In this document: positions 37,130-45,193 of the stretch, one piece after another | Layout of the letters: each line of letters begins with the position of its first letter | Numbering within the stretch: the stretch's first letter is position 1 | Source of the DNA: Streptomyces kronopolitis | Lineage (GTDB): Bacteria; Actinomycetota; Actinomycetes; Streptomycetales; Streptomycetaceae | NCBI RefSeq assembly: GCF_014646275.1 | Contig: NZ_BMND01000016.1 | Coordinates: forward strand, 62,001-126,000 | Reading direction: 5' to 3' | DNA: 64,000 nt | The notes under the pieces: generated by a model | What the model saw: only the letters and a program-made list of their open reading frames with translations | What the model was told of the DNA's origin: nothing | The model's database searches: none | Position numbers and translations under genes: made by a program

Positions 37130-37152
37130 AGGGTAGGACGCACCACTGACAA
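37130..37152 (-). promoter_or_regulatory. PafBC-type DNA-damage promoter of ogt
   Basis: On the minus strand: TTGTCAGTG (37152-37144), 8 nt, TACCCT (37135-37130), 6 nt, GTG start. It is a perfect match to the mycobacterial consensus with a leaderless start. Confidence 0.88.
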
Positions 37153-37209
37153 CGCGGTCGGGAGCGGACCGGCGCCGGCCGCCGGCCCCGCCTCCCGCCC
37201 TCCCGGACG

Positions 37210-38094
37210 TCAGTCGTCCTCATCGCCTCCCACGGCGGCCCGCACCACGTCGGGCTTGTTGCTGATGATGCCGTCGACGCCCAGGCCGGCGACCTTGACC
37301 GCGGTCGCCGGGTCGTCGACGGTCCAGGTGTACAGGTCCAGTGGCCGGCGGTGCGGGCCCTTCAGCCCGTGGACGGCGGCCACGTACTCCCGGGTGACCA
37401 CGGTGTGGACGGGGTTGATCTGGTCGCAGTACTTCGCGAACCTCGGGAGGTCGGCGACGGACGGATTGCCGAGGTAGCCCGTCCTCACCTCCGGCTGGAG
37501 CTTGTGCACCGTCTTGACGGCGTCCGCGCTGAAGCTCTGGATGACCAGCCGGTCCTTGAGGTGCGCGCTGTTCAGCCATCCCACGCTGCGCAGCTCCCGC
37601 AGGGTCTCCCGCTCGATGCCCGGGTAGAGCTCGGGGGACTTCAGCTCCATCAGCAGGCTCTGGTCGTTGTGCTCGACCTCGTCCATGTAGTCCTCGAGGG
37701 TCGGCACCTGCTCCCCCTTGAACTTCGCGCCGAACCAGCTGCCCGCGTCCAGTTTCTCGATCTCACGGAGCGTGAAGTCCGACACGTTCCACGGGGAGCG
37801 GCCGGGATAGACCTGCTCGACGTTGGTCGTCCGGGCGAGCGAGCTGTCATGGAGGATGACCAGCTCGCCGTCCTTGGTGCGCTGGACATCGTTCTCGACC
37901 CACCTGAATCCGAGCCGGTCGGCGGCGTCGATCGAGGCAAGCGTGTTCTCGGGGGCGTACGACGCGGCACCGCGGTGGGCGACCGTCACCGGAGGGTGTC
38001 CGTGCGGCGCGGCCTGGGCGGCCGGGGAGAGGACGAGCGCGGACAGACCCAGGAGCGCACCGGCGGCGACGGTGGCGACGGGGCGGATACGCAT
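37210..38094 (-). CDS. Secreted glycerophosphodiester phosphodiesterase
   Basis: Enzyme of 294 residues that hydrolyses glycerophosphodiesters to glycerol-3-phosphate and an alcohol, outside the cell. The signal peptide is at about 1-29 (RPVATVAAGALLGLSALVLSPAAQA). The GDPD/PI-PLC-like TIM barrel has the catalytic segment VTVAHRGAASYAPENTLASID with the first catalytic His (about residue 40), VENDVQRTKDGELVILHDSSLARTTN with the metal-binding acidic residues and second His, LLMELKSPE, and the C-terminal YTWTVDDP...GVDGIISNKPD. The ATG at 38094 follows GAGGAG. A run of 10-bp repeats lies directly upstream and may be its operator. Family members often respond to phosphate limitation. Confidence 0.92.
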   Translation of the reverse strand: MRIRPVATVAAGALLGLSALVLSPAAQAAPHGHPPVTVAHRGAASYAPENTLASIDAADRLGFRWVENDVQRTKDGELVILHDSSLARTTNVEQVYPGRSPWNVSDFTLREIEKLDAGSWFGAKFKGEQVPTLEDYMDEVEHNDQSLLMELKSPELYPGIERETLRELRSVGWLNSAHLKDRLVIQSFSADAVKTVHKLQPEVRTGYLGNPSVADLPRFAKYCDQINPVHTVVTREYVAAVHGLKGPHRRPLDLYTWTVDDPATAVKVAGLGVDGIISNKPDVVRAAVGGDEDD

Positions 38095-38110
38095 ACGGAC
38101 TCCTCGTGAC

Positions 38111-38146
38111 GTCATGGACGTGAACTGACGTGAACTGACGTGTACC
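38111..38146 (-). promoter_or_regulatory. 10-bp periodic repeats upstream of the phosphodiesterase gene
   Basis: On the coding strand two perfect copies of the 10-mer CGTCAGTTCA are flanked on each side by degenerate copies, all in phase at 10 bp. The GTTCAC core is like one half of a PhoP (PHO) box, but the known PHO box has 11-bp spacing. It lies 17-52 nt before the start codon. Confidence 0.4.
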
Positions 38147-38676
38147 GGGGTCGGACGGACAGAGGCTCGCAGCCGGGAGGGAGCGGAGGACGGTGGTGCG
38201 GTGGCCGGGTGCTGAACGGGAAGCGGCGGGTGTTCCCTTCCGGAACGTCGCGCCGCCGCAGGCTGCCCGGATCAGACCTGCGACGGACGTACGTCCCGAC
38301 GCCGTCCAACTTGCCGGAGCCACGGCATCCGCGCATCTTGACCGATGATGCGTCACCCGTCGTGCTTCTGAACGGTTTTGGTCGAACACCCCGCAGGCCG
38401 GACCGGCGCGGCCGGTTCGCGGACCGCCCCCGGTGATCACGGGACCGGTCCGCGGTATGACCGGTCCCGGCCGGGGCGGCCCGCCGGATGCCCCGGCACC
38501 GGCTCGGCTCCCGCCCCCGCAGTGTTCCGCGCGGGGGCCGCCGCACTCCGCGCGGTCCGCCGTCCGCCCCGCGCGGTCCGCCGACCGCACCGCCTGCGCC
38601 GACCGGGCCCCGCCGGCCACCGCGCGACGCTCCTCTCATCCCGCAAAGAGGCAGGTCAGAGCGCTACTCGCCTCGA
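38147..38676. other. Intergenic region upstream of uvrB with palindromes, no gene
   Basis: About 530 bp without a supported gene. It contains the perfect palindrome GGACGTACGTCC (38285-38296) and two copies of the palindrome GACCGGTC spaced 16 bp apart (38443-38450 and 38459-38466). An in-frame extension of uvrB runs through part of it but is Pro/Arg-rich and lacks homology. Confidence 0.4.
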
Positions 38677-38699
38677 TTGTCAGTGCAGGGTCGTACGGT
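38677..38699 (+). promoter_or_regulatory. PafBC-type DNA-damage promoter of uvrB
   Basis: TTGTCAGTG (38677-38685), 8 nt, TACGGT (38694-38699), then exactly 7 nt and the uvrB ATG. It is a perfect consensus match and implies leaderless mRNA. Confidence 0.92.
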
Positions 38700-38706
38700 G
38701 GATTCC

Positions 38707-40839
38707 ATGCGGCCCGTATCGAAGATCGAACGCACGGTGGCGCCTTTCGAGGTCGTCAGCCCCTTCCAGCCCAGCGGTGACCAGCCGACGGCCATCGCCG
38801 AGCTGGAGAAGCGCGTCCGCGGGGGTGAAAAGGACGTCGTCCTGCTGGGCGCCACGGGTACCGGAAAGTCGGCGACCACCGCGTGGATGGTCGAGAAGCT
38901 GCAGCGCCCGACGCTCGTCCTGGCGCCCAACAAGACCCTCGCGGCCCAGCTCGCCAACGAATTCCGCGAACTGCTGCCGAACAACGCCGTCGAATACTTC
39001 GTCTCCTACTACGACTACTACCAGCCCGAGGCGTACGTCCCGCAGTCCGATACGTACATCGAGAAGGACTCCTCCATCAACGAGGAGGTCGAACGGCTGC
39101 GCCACTCCGCCACGAACTCGCTGCTCACCCGGCGTGATGTCGTCGTGGTCGCCTCGGTGTCCTGCATCTACGGCCTCGGTACGCCGCAGGAGTACGTCGA
39201 CCGGATGGTGCCGCTGAAGGTCGGCGACGAATTCGACCGCGACCAGCTGCTGCGCCGCTTCGTCGACATCCAGTACACCCGCAACGACGTGTCCTTCACC
39301 CGCGGCACCTTCCGGGTGCGGGGCGACACCATCGAGATCTTCCCGGTCTACGAAGAGCTGGCCGTGCGGATCGAGATGTTCGGCGACGAGATCGAGGCGC
39401 TGTCCACCCTCCACCCGCTCACCGGCGAGGTGATCAGCGACGACCAGGAGCTGTACATCTTCCCGGCCAGCCACTACATCGCGGGACCGGAGCGGATGGA
39501 GCGGGCCATCGCCGGGATCGAGGCCGAGCTGGCGGACAGCCTCGCCACCATGGAGAAGCAGGGCAAGACGCTGGAGGCCCAGCGGCTGCGGATGCGCACC
39601 ACCTACGACATCGAGATGATGCGTCAGATCGGCTCCTGCTCGGGCATCGAGAACTACTCCATGCACATGGACGGCCGCGAGCCCGGCTCCGCGCCCAACA
39701 CCCTCATCGACTACTTCCCGGACGACTTCCTCCTGGTCATCGACGAGTCGCATGTCACGGTCCCGCAGATCGGCGCCATGTACGAGGGTGACGCCTCCCG
39801 TAAGCGCACCCTCGTCGAGCACGGCTTCCGGCTGCCGTCGGCCATGGACAACCGGCCGCTGAAGTGGGAAGAGTTCCTCGGGCGCATCGGGCAGACGGTG
39901 TATCTGTCCGCGACCCCGGGCCCGTACGAGCTGGCCCGCGGGGACGGCTTCGTGGAGCAGATCATCCGTCCGACCGGCCTGGTCGACCCGGAGGTGGTGG
40001 TCAAGCCCACCGACGGCCAGATCGACGACCTGGTGCACGAGATCCGCGCGCGCACCGACAAGGACGAGCGCGTCCTGGTCACCACCCTCACCAAGAAGAT
40101 GGCCGAGGACCTCACCGACTACTTCCTCGAGCTCGGCATCCAGGTCCGCTATCTGCACAGCGACGTGGACACCCTGCGGCGGGTGGAGCTGCTGCGCGAG
40201 CTGCGGGCGGGCGAGTACGACGTCCTGGTCGGCATCAACCTGCTGCGGGAGGGCCTCGACCTCCCCGAGGTCTCCCTGGTGGCCATTCTGGACGCCGACA
40301 AGGAGGGCTTCCTGCGGTCCGGTTCGGCGCTCATCCAGACCATCGGACGCGCGGCGCGCAACGTCTCCGGCCAGGTGCACATGTACGCCGACAAGGTCAC
40401 CCCGGCGATGGAGAAGGCCATCGACGAGACCAACCGCCGCCGGGAGAAGCAGCTGGCCTACAACAAGGCGAACGGCATCGACCCGCAGCCGCTCCGGAAG
40501 AAGATCGGCGACATCGTCGCCACCATCGCCCGGGAGGAGATCGACACCCAGGAGCTGCTGGGCACGGGGTACCGCCAGGGCGCGGAGACCAAGGACAGCA
40601 AGGGCAAGGCACCGGTCCCGGCGCTGGGCGGCAAGGCCGCGAAGGGCAAGGGCGGCAAGGACGCGGCGGCCCTGACGGACCGTCCCGCCGCCGAACTGGC
40701 CGAGCTCATCGAGGAGATGACGGAGCGGATGCGGGCCGCCGCGGCCGAGCTGCAGTTCGAGGTCGCCGCCAGGCTCCGTGACGAGGTCGGCGAACTGAAG
40801 AAGGAGCTGCGGCAGATGCGGGAGGCCGGGGTGAAGTAG
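38707..40839 (+). CDS. uvrB: Excinuclease ABC subunit B
   Basis: Nucleotide excision repair helicase-like subunit of 710 residues that verifies damage loaded by UvrA and recruits UvrC. Visible parts: Walker A GATGTGKSATTAWM (about 44-57); the damage-clamping beta-hairpin YDYYQPEAYVPQSDTYIEKDSS (about 101-122); DEXX box LLVIDESHVTVPQIG (about 344); YLSATPGPYE; helicase C-lobe with GINLLREGLDLPEVSLVAILDADKEGF and QTIGRAARN; and the C-terminal UVR motif (about 670-705), which contacts UvrC. An insertion rich in Lys/Gly precedes the UVR motif. ATG 38707 is fixed by the damage promoter. Confidence 0.97.
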   Translation: MRPVSKIERTVAPFEVVSPFQPSGDQPTAIAELEKRVRGGEKDVVLLGATGTGKSATTAWMVEKLQRPTLVLAPNKTLAAQLANEFRELLPNNAVEYFVSYYDYYQPEAYVPQSDTYIEKDSSINEEVERLRHSATNSLLTRRDVVVVASVSCIYGLGTPQEYVDRMVPLKVGDEFDRDQLLRRFVDIQYTRNDVSFTRGTFRVRGDTIEIFPVYEELAVRIEMFGDEIEALSTLHPLTGEVISDDQELYIFPASHYIAGPERMERAIAGIEAELADSLATMEKQGKTLEAQRLRMRTTYDIEMMRQIGSCSGIENYSMHMDGREPGSAPNTLIDYFPDDFLLVIDESHVTVPQIGAMYEGDASRKRTLVEHGFRLPSAMDNRPLKWEEFLGRIGQTVYLSATPGPYELARGDGFVEQIIRPTGLVDPEVVVKPTDGQIDDLVHEIRARTDKDERVLVTTLTKKMAEDLTDYFLELGIQVRYLHSDVDTLRRVELLRELRAGEYDVLVGINLLREGLDLPEVSLVAILDADKEGFLRSGSALIQTIGRAARNVSGQVHMYADKVTPAMEKAIDETNRRREKQLAYNKANGIDPQPLRKKIGDIVATIAREEIDTQELLGTGYRQGAETKDSKGKAPVPALGGKAAKGKGGKDAAALTDRPAAELAELIEEMTERMRAAAAELQFEVAARLRDEVGELKKELRQMREAGVK

Positions 40840-41078
40840 GGGGCGGTGTCAGGAGAGGGCGAGTGCACAGGGGGGCGCCCCGGTCGGTCCGCCCGGCGGG
40901 GCCGAATCCGTCGCTGTGGGGCATCACCGCAAGTGAACGGCTGATGCCCGGCGGCTCCCGATGTGTTGCAGAAGCGCCACAAAAGGCGGGCCGGATCCGC
41001 CGTCGGCGCGTCGGCGTGCATAGGGTCGAAGGGGCCGCCGGAAAGCTGGGCGGGGACAGTACAGAGAGGGGACGGCGC

Positions 41079-41657
41079 GTGTCGGTCAATTTGTCCAAGG
41101 GGCAGGGCATCAGCCTGGAGAAGTCCGATGGAGGAAGCCTGACCGCGGTGCGGATGGGGCTGGGGTGGCGTTCGGCGCCGCGCCGCGGGCTGTTCGGGAG
41201 GCGGACCAGCGAGATCGACCTCGATGCCTCGGCGGTGCTGTTCGCCGAGAAGAAGCCCATAGATGTCGTCTTCTTCCAGCACCTGACCAGCGATGACGGT
41301 GCGGTCCGGCACACCGGTGACAACCTGGTCGGCGGTGCCGGCAAGGGCGGTGACGACGAGGCGATCCTGGTGGACCTGGCGCGGGTGCCGGTGCACATCG
41401 ACCAGATCGTGTTCACCGTCAACTCCTTCACCGGCCAGACCTTCGCCGAGGTGCAGGACGCCTTCTGCCGCCTGGTGGACGAGACCACCGGCGAGGAGCT
41501 GGCCCGCTACACCCTCACCGGCGGCGGCGACTACACCGCACAGGTCATGTCCAAGGTGCACCGGGTGGGCAGCGGCTGGCAGATGACCGCCATCGGTGAG
41601 CCCTCCGTCGGCCGTACCTTCCAGGACCTCGTGCCGGCGATCCTGCCGCACCTGTAG
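41079..41657 (+). CDS. TerD family protein
   Basis: Protein of 192 residues of the tellurium-resistance TerD family of calcium-binding stress proteins. It shows VNLSKGQGISLEK (2-14), LGWRSAPRRGLFGRRTSEIDLDASAVLF, and the metal-binding and core segments GDDEAILVDLARVPVHIDQIVFTVNSFTGQTFAEVQDAFCRLVD. The GTG follows GAGAGGGG; a TAGGGT -10-like box is at 41021-41026. It begins a TerD-TerD-fusion-TerC cluster between uvrB and uvrA. Its exact role in Streptomyces is unresolved. Confidence 0.9.
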   Translation: MSVNLSKGQGISLEKSDGGSLTAVRMGLGWRSAPRRGLFGRRTSEIDLDASAVLFAEKKPIDVVFFQHLTSDDGAVRHTGDNLVGGAGKGGDDEAILVDLARVPVHIDQIVFTVNSFTGQTFAEVQDAFCRLVDETTGEELARYTLTGGGDYTAQVMSKVHRVGSGWQMTAIGEPSVGRTFQDLVPAILPHL

Positions 41658-41761
41658 CCACCCACCGCGGCAGCGTGCACCGGGCCGCGCCGCCCCGGGC
41701 GCTCCGGCCCGCCGCCCGGAGCCAGGCCGGGAACGCGCCACGACAAGCAGGGGGAACACCG

Positions 41762-43885
41762 ATGACGGCCGAGCTGGTCCGGGGGCAGAACCATCCGCTG
41801 GACCGGACGCGGGTGGAGATCCGGGTGGCGGCGGGCGGTCCCGTCATCGCCGGGGTCACGCTCGGCGACGCGGACGGCAGGCTCGCCGGCCCGGAGGCGG
41901 TGGCGCATCCGGGCGCGCCCCGGCGCACCGGGGTCGAGGTTCCCCGTCAGGCGGCCGCCGAGCAGCGCCTCGTGGTGGATCTCGACGCGCTGCCCGAGGC
42001 CGTCCACCGGGTCGGGGTGCTGCTGGCACTGCCCGGCGGGAGCGGTGCGCCGGCCACCTTCGGCGCGGCCGCCGCGCCCTCCGTCACGGTCACCGGCCTC
42101 GACGGCACCGCCCTCGCGCGCTACACCCTGACCGGCCTGGGCCCCGAGTCCGCCGTCGTCGCTGTGGAGCTCTACCGCAGGCAGGGCGCCTGGAAGGTGC
42201 GTGCCGTGGGCCAGGGCTACGAGGGCGGCCTCCCGGCGATGCTGCAGGACCATGGGTTGCCGCGGGCGACGGACCTGGCCGCGGAGATCGAGCAGGCGGT
42301 CGGCTTCGGGCAGGACGGCTCGGTCCCCGCGCCCGCCCCCGTGGCGGCGGCCCGCACCGAATCGTCCGGTGCCGCCCCGGCCGCCCCGCCCGCAGGGGAT
42401 CTGCCGTCCCCCGCGCACCGCACAGCATCTGACGCCCCGACAGCCCCGGCGCACGGAACGGGAACCGGCCCCGCAGCCGCAGCCGCAGTCGCACCCGAAG
42501 CCGGGGCACCCTCCAACCCGCCTGCCGACACCCCCGTCGACTACAGGCACCCCCGACGCCACACCACCACCTCCACATCCCCCGACCCGTCCCCGTCCCC
42601 CACGCCCTCACCGAGCGCGCCGGCCGACGGCCCCGCTACACCTGCTACAACCGACGCCGCCACCCCGCCCAACGGCCCCGTCCCACCCGACGGCCCCCCG
42701 GTGCCGGTGGCCGGTGACGCCGTCGGATGGAGCATGGAGGAGCGGCTCTACCACCAGGTCTGGGGCATGTTCGAGGACCTGGCCCGCTCGGTCGCCGCCT
42801 ACCGCAGCGCCGCCGACTTCGCCCGGACCCGTCTGGAGGAGGAGCTCGACGACGCCCTCGCCGACCCGCGCAGCCGCCTCGGTACGGCCGCCGACGCCGC
42901 CCGTGCCACCGCCCGCGATCGGCACGCCACCCTCCTGACCCGGGCGCGCGCCGTCCTCGACCGCGATCTGGGCCAGCTCGTGGCCGAGTCGGAGGTCGTG
43001 GAGCCCGCACTGCCGCCGGCCTTCGCCGGCTGGGACAGCCCCGTCTGGCAGGGCCACCACGCCTCCCCGGAGCGGCCGATGGCGCTGCGCCTGGGCGATC
43101 TCCACCTCCCGGAGGCCCCGGACCTGCGGATCCCCATGCTCGTCCGGCTCCCCCTGGAGCGCGGGCTGTGGATCGACAGCGGGCCGCCCGCCCAGGCCCA
43201 CGGCGGTCGACCCGACCCCGAGCGGGAGGTCGGCCGGCGGGAGCTGGGCAGTGCGCTCACCGACGGGCCGCCCGACGAGGCGGCGCTGCGCCGCCTGGCC
43301 ATGGAGACCGCCGTCGCGCTCGCCGCCCGGCTGCTCGCCGTTCACCCGCCCGGCGGCTTCGCGGTCCAGGTCATCGACCCGGCCGGCGGTGCGGCGCCCG
43401 CGCTCGCGCCCCTGGTGGAGAGCGGTGTGCTGCCCGCCCTTCCGGTGCCCGGCGCCCCGGGGGTGGCCTCGGTCCTGGACGACCTGACGCGGCGGGTCGA
43501 GCTGATGCAGATGGCCGTCCGCCACCGCGCCGCCGACGCGCTGCCGCCGGATCTCGACCCCGCCGACCAGCTGCTGATCGTGCACGACTTCCCGTACGGC
43601 TTCGACGACCGCGCGCTCACCCGGCTCCGCTATCTGGCCGACGAGGGGCCGGCGGTCGGGGTGCATCTCCTGATCGTCGCCGACCGCGCCGGGGCCCGGG
43701 AGCACGGCCCGGTGCTGGACCCGCTGTGGCGCTCCCTGCTGCGGATCACCCCCGTCCCCGACGCCCACCTCGCCGACCCCTGGGTCGGGCACGCCTGGAC
43801 CTATGAACCCCTGCTCGCGCCCCGGGGCAGTCAGGTGGTGCGGCAGACACTGGAGCGGGCCGCAGCCGCGCGAAGGCTGCCCTGA
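41762..43885 (+). CDS. Large TerD-domain fusion protein
   Basis: Protein of 707 residues. A TerD-like N-terminal domain (about 1-175: MTAELVRGQNHPLDRTRVEIRVAAGG...ALARYTLTGLGPESAVVAVELYRRQGAWKVRAVGQGYEGGLPAML) is followed by a long Pro/Ala/Thr-rich linker (about 195-315). The C-terminal half has a helical segment (YHQVWGMFEDLARSVAAYRSAADFART) and a P-loop-like alpha/beta domain resembling part of FtsK/SpoIIIE-type ATPases (DQLLIVHDFPYGFDDRALTRLRYLADEGPAVGVHLLIVAD, about 604-643), but no Walker A motif was seen. The ATG lies 104 bp after the TerD gene, in the same direction. Probably part of a metal/stress-response complex with TerD; this is inference. Confidence 0.75.
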   Translation: MTAELVRGQNHPLDRTRVEIRVAAGGPVIAGVTLGDADGRLAGPEAVAHPGAPRRTGVEVPRQAAAEQRLVVDLDALPEAVHRVGVLLALPGGSGAPATFGAAAAPSVTVTGLDGTALARYTLTGLGPESAVVAVELYRRQGAWKVRAVGQGYEGGLPAMLQDHGLPRATDLAAEIEQAVGFGQDGSVPAPAPVAAARTESSGAAPAAPPAGDLPSPAHRTASDAPTAPAHGTGTGPAAAAAVAPEAGAPSNPPADTPVDYRHPRRHTTTSTSPDPSPSPTPSPSAPADGPATPATTDAATPPNGPVPPDGPPVPVAGDAVGWSMEERLYHQVWGMFEDLARSVAAYRSAADFARTRLEEELDDALADPRSRLGTAADAARATARDRHATLLTRARAVLDRDLGQLVAESEVVEPALPPAFAGWDSPVWQGHHASPERPMALRLGDLHLPEAPDLRIPMLVRLPLERGLWIDSGPPAQAHGGRPDPEREVGRRELGSALTDGPPDEAALRRLAMETAVALAARLLAVHPPGGFAVQVIDPAGGAAPALAPLVESGVLPALPVPGAPGVASVLDDLTRRVELMQMAVRHRAADALPPDLDPADQLLIVHDFPYGFDDRALTRLRYLADEGPAVGVHLLIVADRAGAREHGPVLDPLWRSLLRITPVPDAHLADPWVGHAWTYEPLLAPRGSQVVRQTLERAAAARRLP

Positions 43886-43929
43886 CGACTGCCGTGACGG
43901 CCGCCGCGACCTGCAATTTTACCCTTCTC

Positions 43930-43958
43930 TTTACTATTCATTGGGCTTCCTTTACGCT
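43930..43958 (+). promoter_or_regulatory. Promoter of the TerC gene
   Basis: TTTACT (43930-43935), 17-nt spacer, TACGCT (43953-43958), in an unusually AT-rich pocket. It places the transcript start at about 43965, just before riboswitch helix P1. Confidence 0.65.
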
Positions 43959-43966
43959 TCTTTGTG

Positions 43967-44078
43967 CGGAGGGGAGTATTCCTACGCGACGTACCCGTCA
44001 TCACGGATTGCGAGTGTGACGAGATCCCGGGGCGTCGGTCCCGCCCCTCGAGGGGCGGCGGGGTGGAAGAGACCTCCG
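43967..44078 (+). promoter_or_regulatory. yybP-ykoY manganese riboswitch
   Basis: Helix P1 is CGGAGG (43967-43972) paired with CCTCCG (44073-44078). The conserved loop GGGGAGTA directly follows the 5' strand (43971-43978), and AGAGACC precedes the 3' strand, the two invariant parts of this class that bind Mn2+. Between them lie a GTCA...TGAC helix (about 43997-44020) and the perfect stem CCGCCCCTCGAGGGGCGG (44041-44058). It lies 45 nt upstream of a TerC gene, the class's usual target. Mn2+ binding would be expected to raise TerC expression. Confidence 0.87.
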
Positions 44079-44123
44079 GCAGCGACGACGCTGTGAGTGC
44101 CGTACGAATCTGCCGGAGGAGCA

Positions 44124-45107
44124 GTGGACGTTTCCCCTACCCTGTGGGCGCTGACCATTCTTGGTCTGTGCGTCCTGATCGCCGCCGATTTCTTCATCGG
44201 TGGCCGCAAACCGCACGAGGTCTCCCTCAAGGAGGCCGGAATCTGGACCGGTGTCTGGATCGCGCTCGCCGCGCTGTTCGGCGTCGGGCTGCTGCTGTTC
44301 GCCGGCACCGCACCGGCCGGTGAGTTCTTCGCCGGCTTCATCACCGAGAAGTCCCTGAGCGTCGACAACCTCTTCGTCTTCGTCCTGATCATGGCGAAGT
44401 TCGCGGTCCCGGCGATCTACCAGCAGCGGGTGCTGATGGTGGGTGTGCTGATCGCGCTGGTGCTGCGGGCCGGCTTCATCAGCGCCGGCGCCGCGATCAT
44501 CGCCAACTTCTCCTGGGTGTTCTACCTCTTCGGCGCGTTCCTCATCTGGACCGCGTGGAAGCTCATCAAGGAGGCGCGCGCCGAGGAGGAGGACGAGGAG
44601 TTCGAGGAGAACCGCTTCCTGAAGATGGTCGAGAAGCGCTTCCCGTCGACCGACACCTACCACGGGACCAAGCTGTTCATCGTCGAGAACGGCCGGCGGC
44701 TGATGACGCCGATGCTGATCGTCATGCTGGCGATCGGTACCACCGACGTCCTGTTCGCGCTGGACTCGATCCCGGCGATCTTCGGTCTGACCCAGGACCC
44801 GTACATCGTCTTCACCGCCAACGCCTTCGCCCTGATGGGTCTGCGGCAGCTGTACTTCCTGATCGGCGGACTGCTGAAGAAGCTGGTCCACCTCTCGTAC
44901 GGCCTGTCGATCATCCTGGGCTTCATCGGCGTCAAGCTGGTGCTGCACGCGCTGCACGAGTCCGGGGTGCCCGTTCCGGAGATCAGCATTCCGGTCTCGC
45001 TGGGCGTCATCTGCGCCGTGCTGATCGTCACCACGATCACCAGCCTGCGGGCCTCGAAGAAGCAGGCGGAGGGCGAGGCCGCGGTCAAGGAGGACAGCGG
45101 CGTCTGA
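44124..45107 (+). CDS. TerC family integral membrane protein, probable Mn2+ exporter
   Basis: Membrane protein of 327 residues with about nine hydrophobic spans. The family core is visible: ITEKSLSVDNLFVFVLIMAKF (about 69-89), with the acidic Asp-Asn metal site, and the second half GTTDVLFALDSIPAIFGLT (about 205-223) with its mirror-image Asp. A charged cytoplasmic loop (EARAEEEDEEFEENRFLKMVEKRFPS) divides the halves. TerC/Alx/YkoY proteins export manganese, and the riboswitch upstream supports that. GTG 44124 follows GGAGGA. A strong two-way terminator follows. Confidence 0.92.
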   Translation: MDVSPTLWALTILGLCVLIAADFFIGGRKPHEVSLKEAGIWTGVWIALAALFGVGLLLFAGTAPAGEFFAGFITEKSLSVDNLFVFVLIMAKFAVPAIYQQRVLMVGVLIALVLRAGFISAGAAIIANFSWVFYLFGAFLIWTAWKLIKEARAEEEDEEFEENRFLKMVEKRFPSTDTYHGTKLFIVENGRRLMTPMLIVMLAIGTTDVLFALDSIPAIFGLTQDPYIVFTANAFALMGLRQLYFLIGGLLKKLVHLSYGLSIILGFIGVKLVLHALHESGVPVPEISIPVSLGVICAVLIVTTITSLRASKKQAEGEAAVKEDSGV

Positions 45108-45132
45108 GGCCGCCGCCCGCCCGGATGCCACG

Positions 45133-45175
45133 ACGGCGCCCGGCCCGCTCCGAGGGGGAGCGGGCCGGGCGCCGT
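45133..45175. terminator. Bidirectional terminator between TerC and MBL genes
   Basis: Perfect 19-bp stem (45133-45151 with 45157-45175) and 5-nt loop GAGGG between two convergent genes. Confidence 0.93.
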
Positions 45176-45193
45176 CCGGTGGGTGCCGCTCGC

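Noticed and set aside
38111..38146. Canonical PHO box
   Set aside because: The repeat period is 10 bp, while known PhoP boxes use 11-bp units. Kept only as an unassigned repeat.
40053..40061. TTGTCGGTG on the minus strand inside uvrB
   Set aside because: Within coding sequence, antisense, no TANNNT at the right distance.
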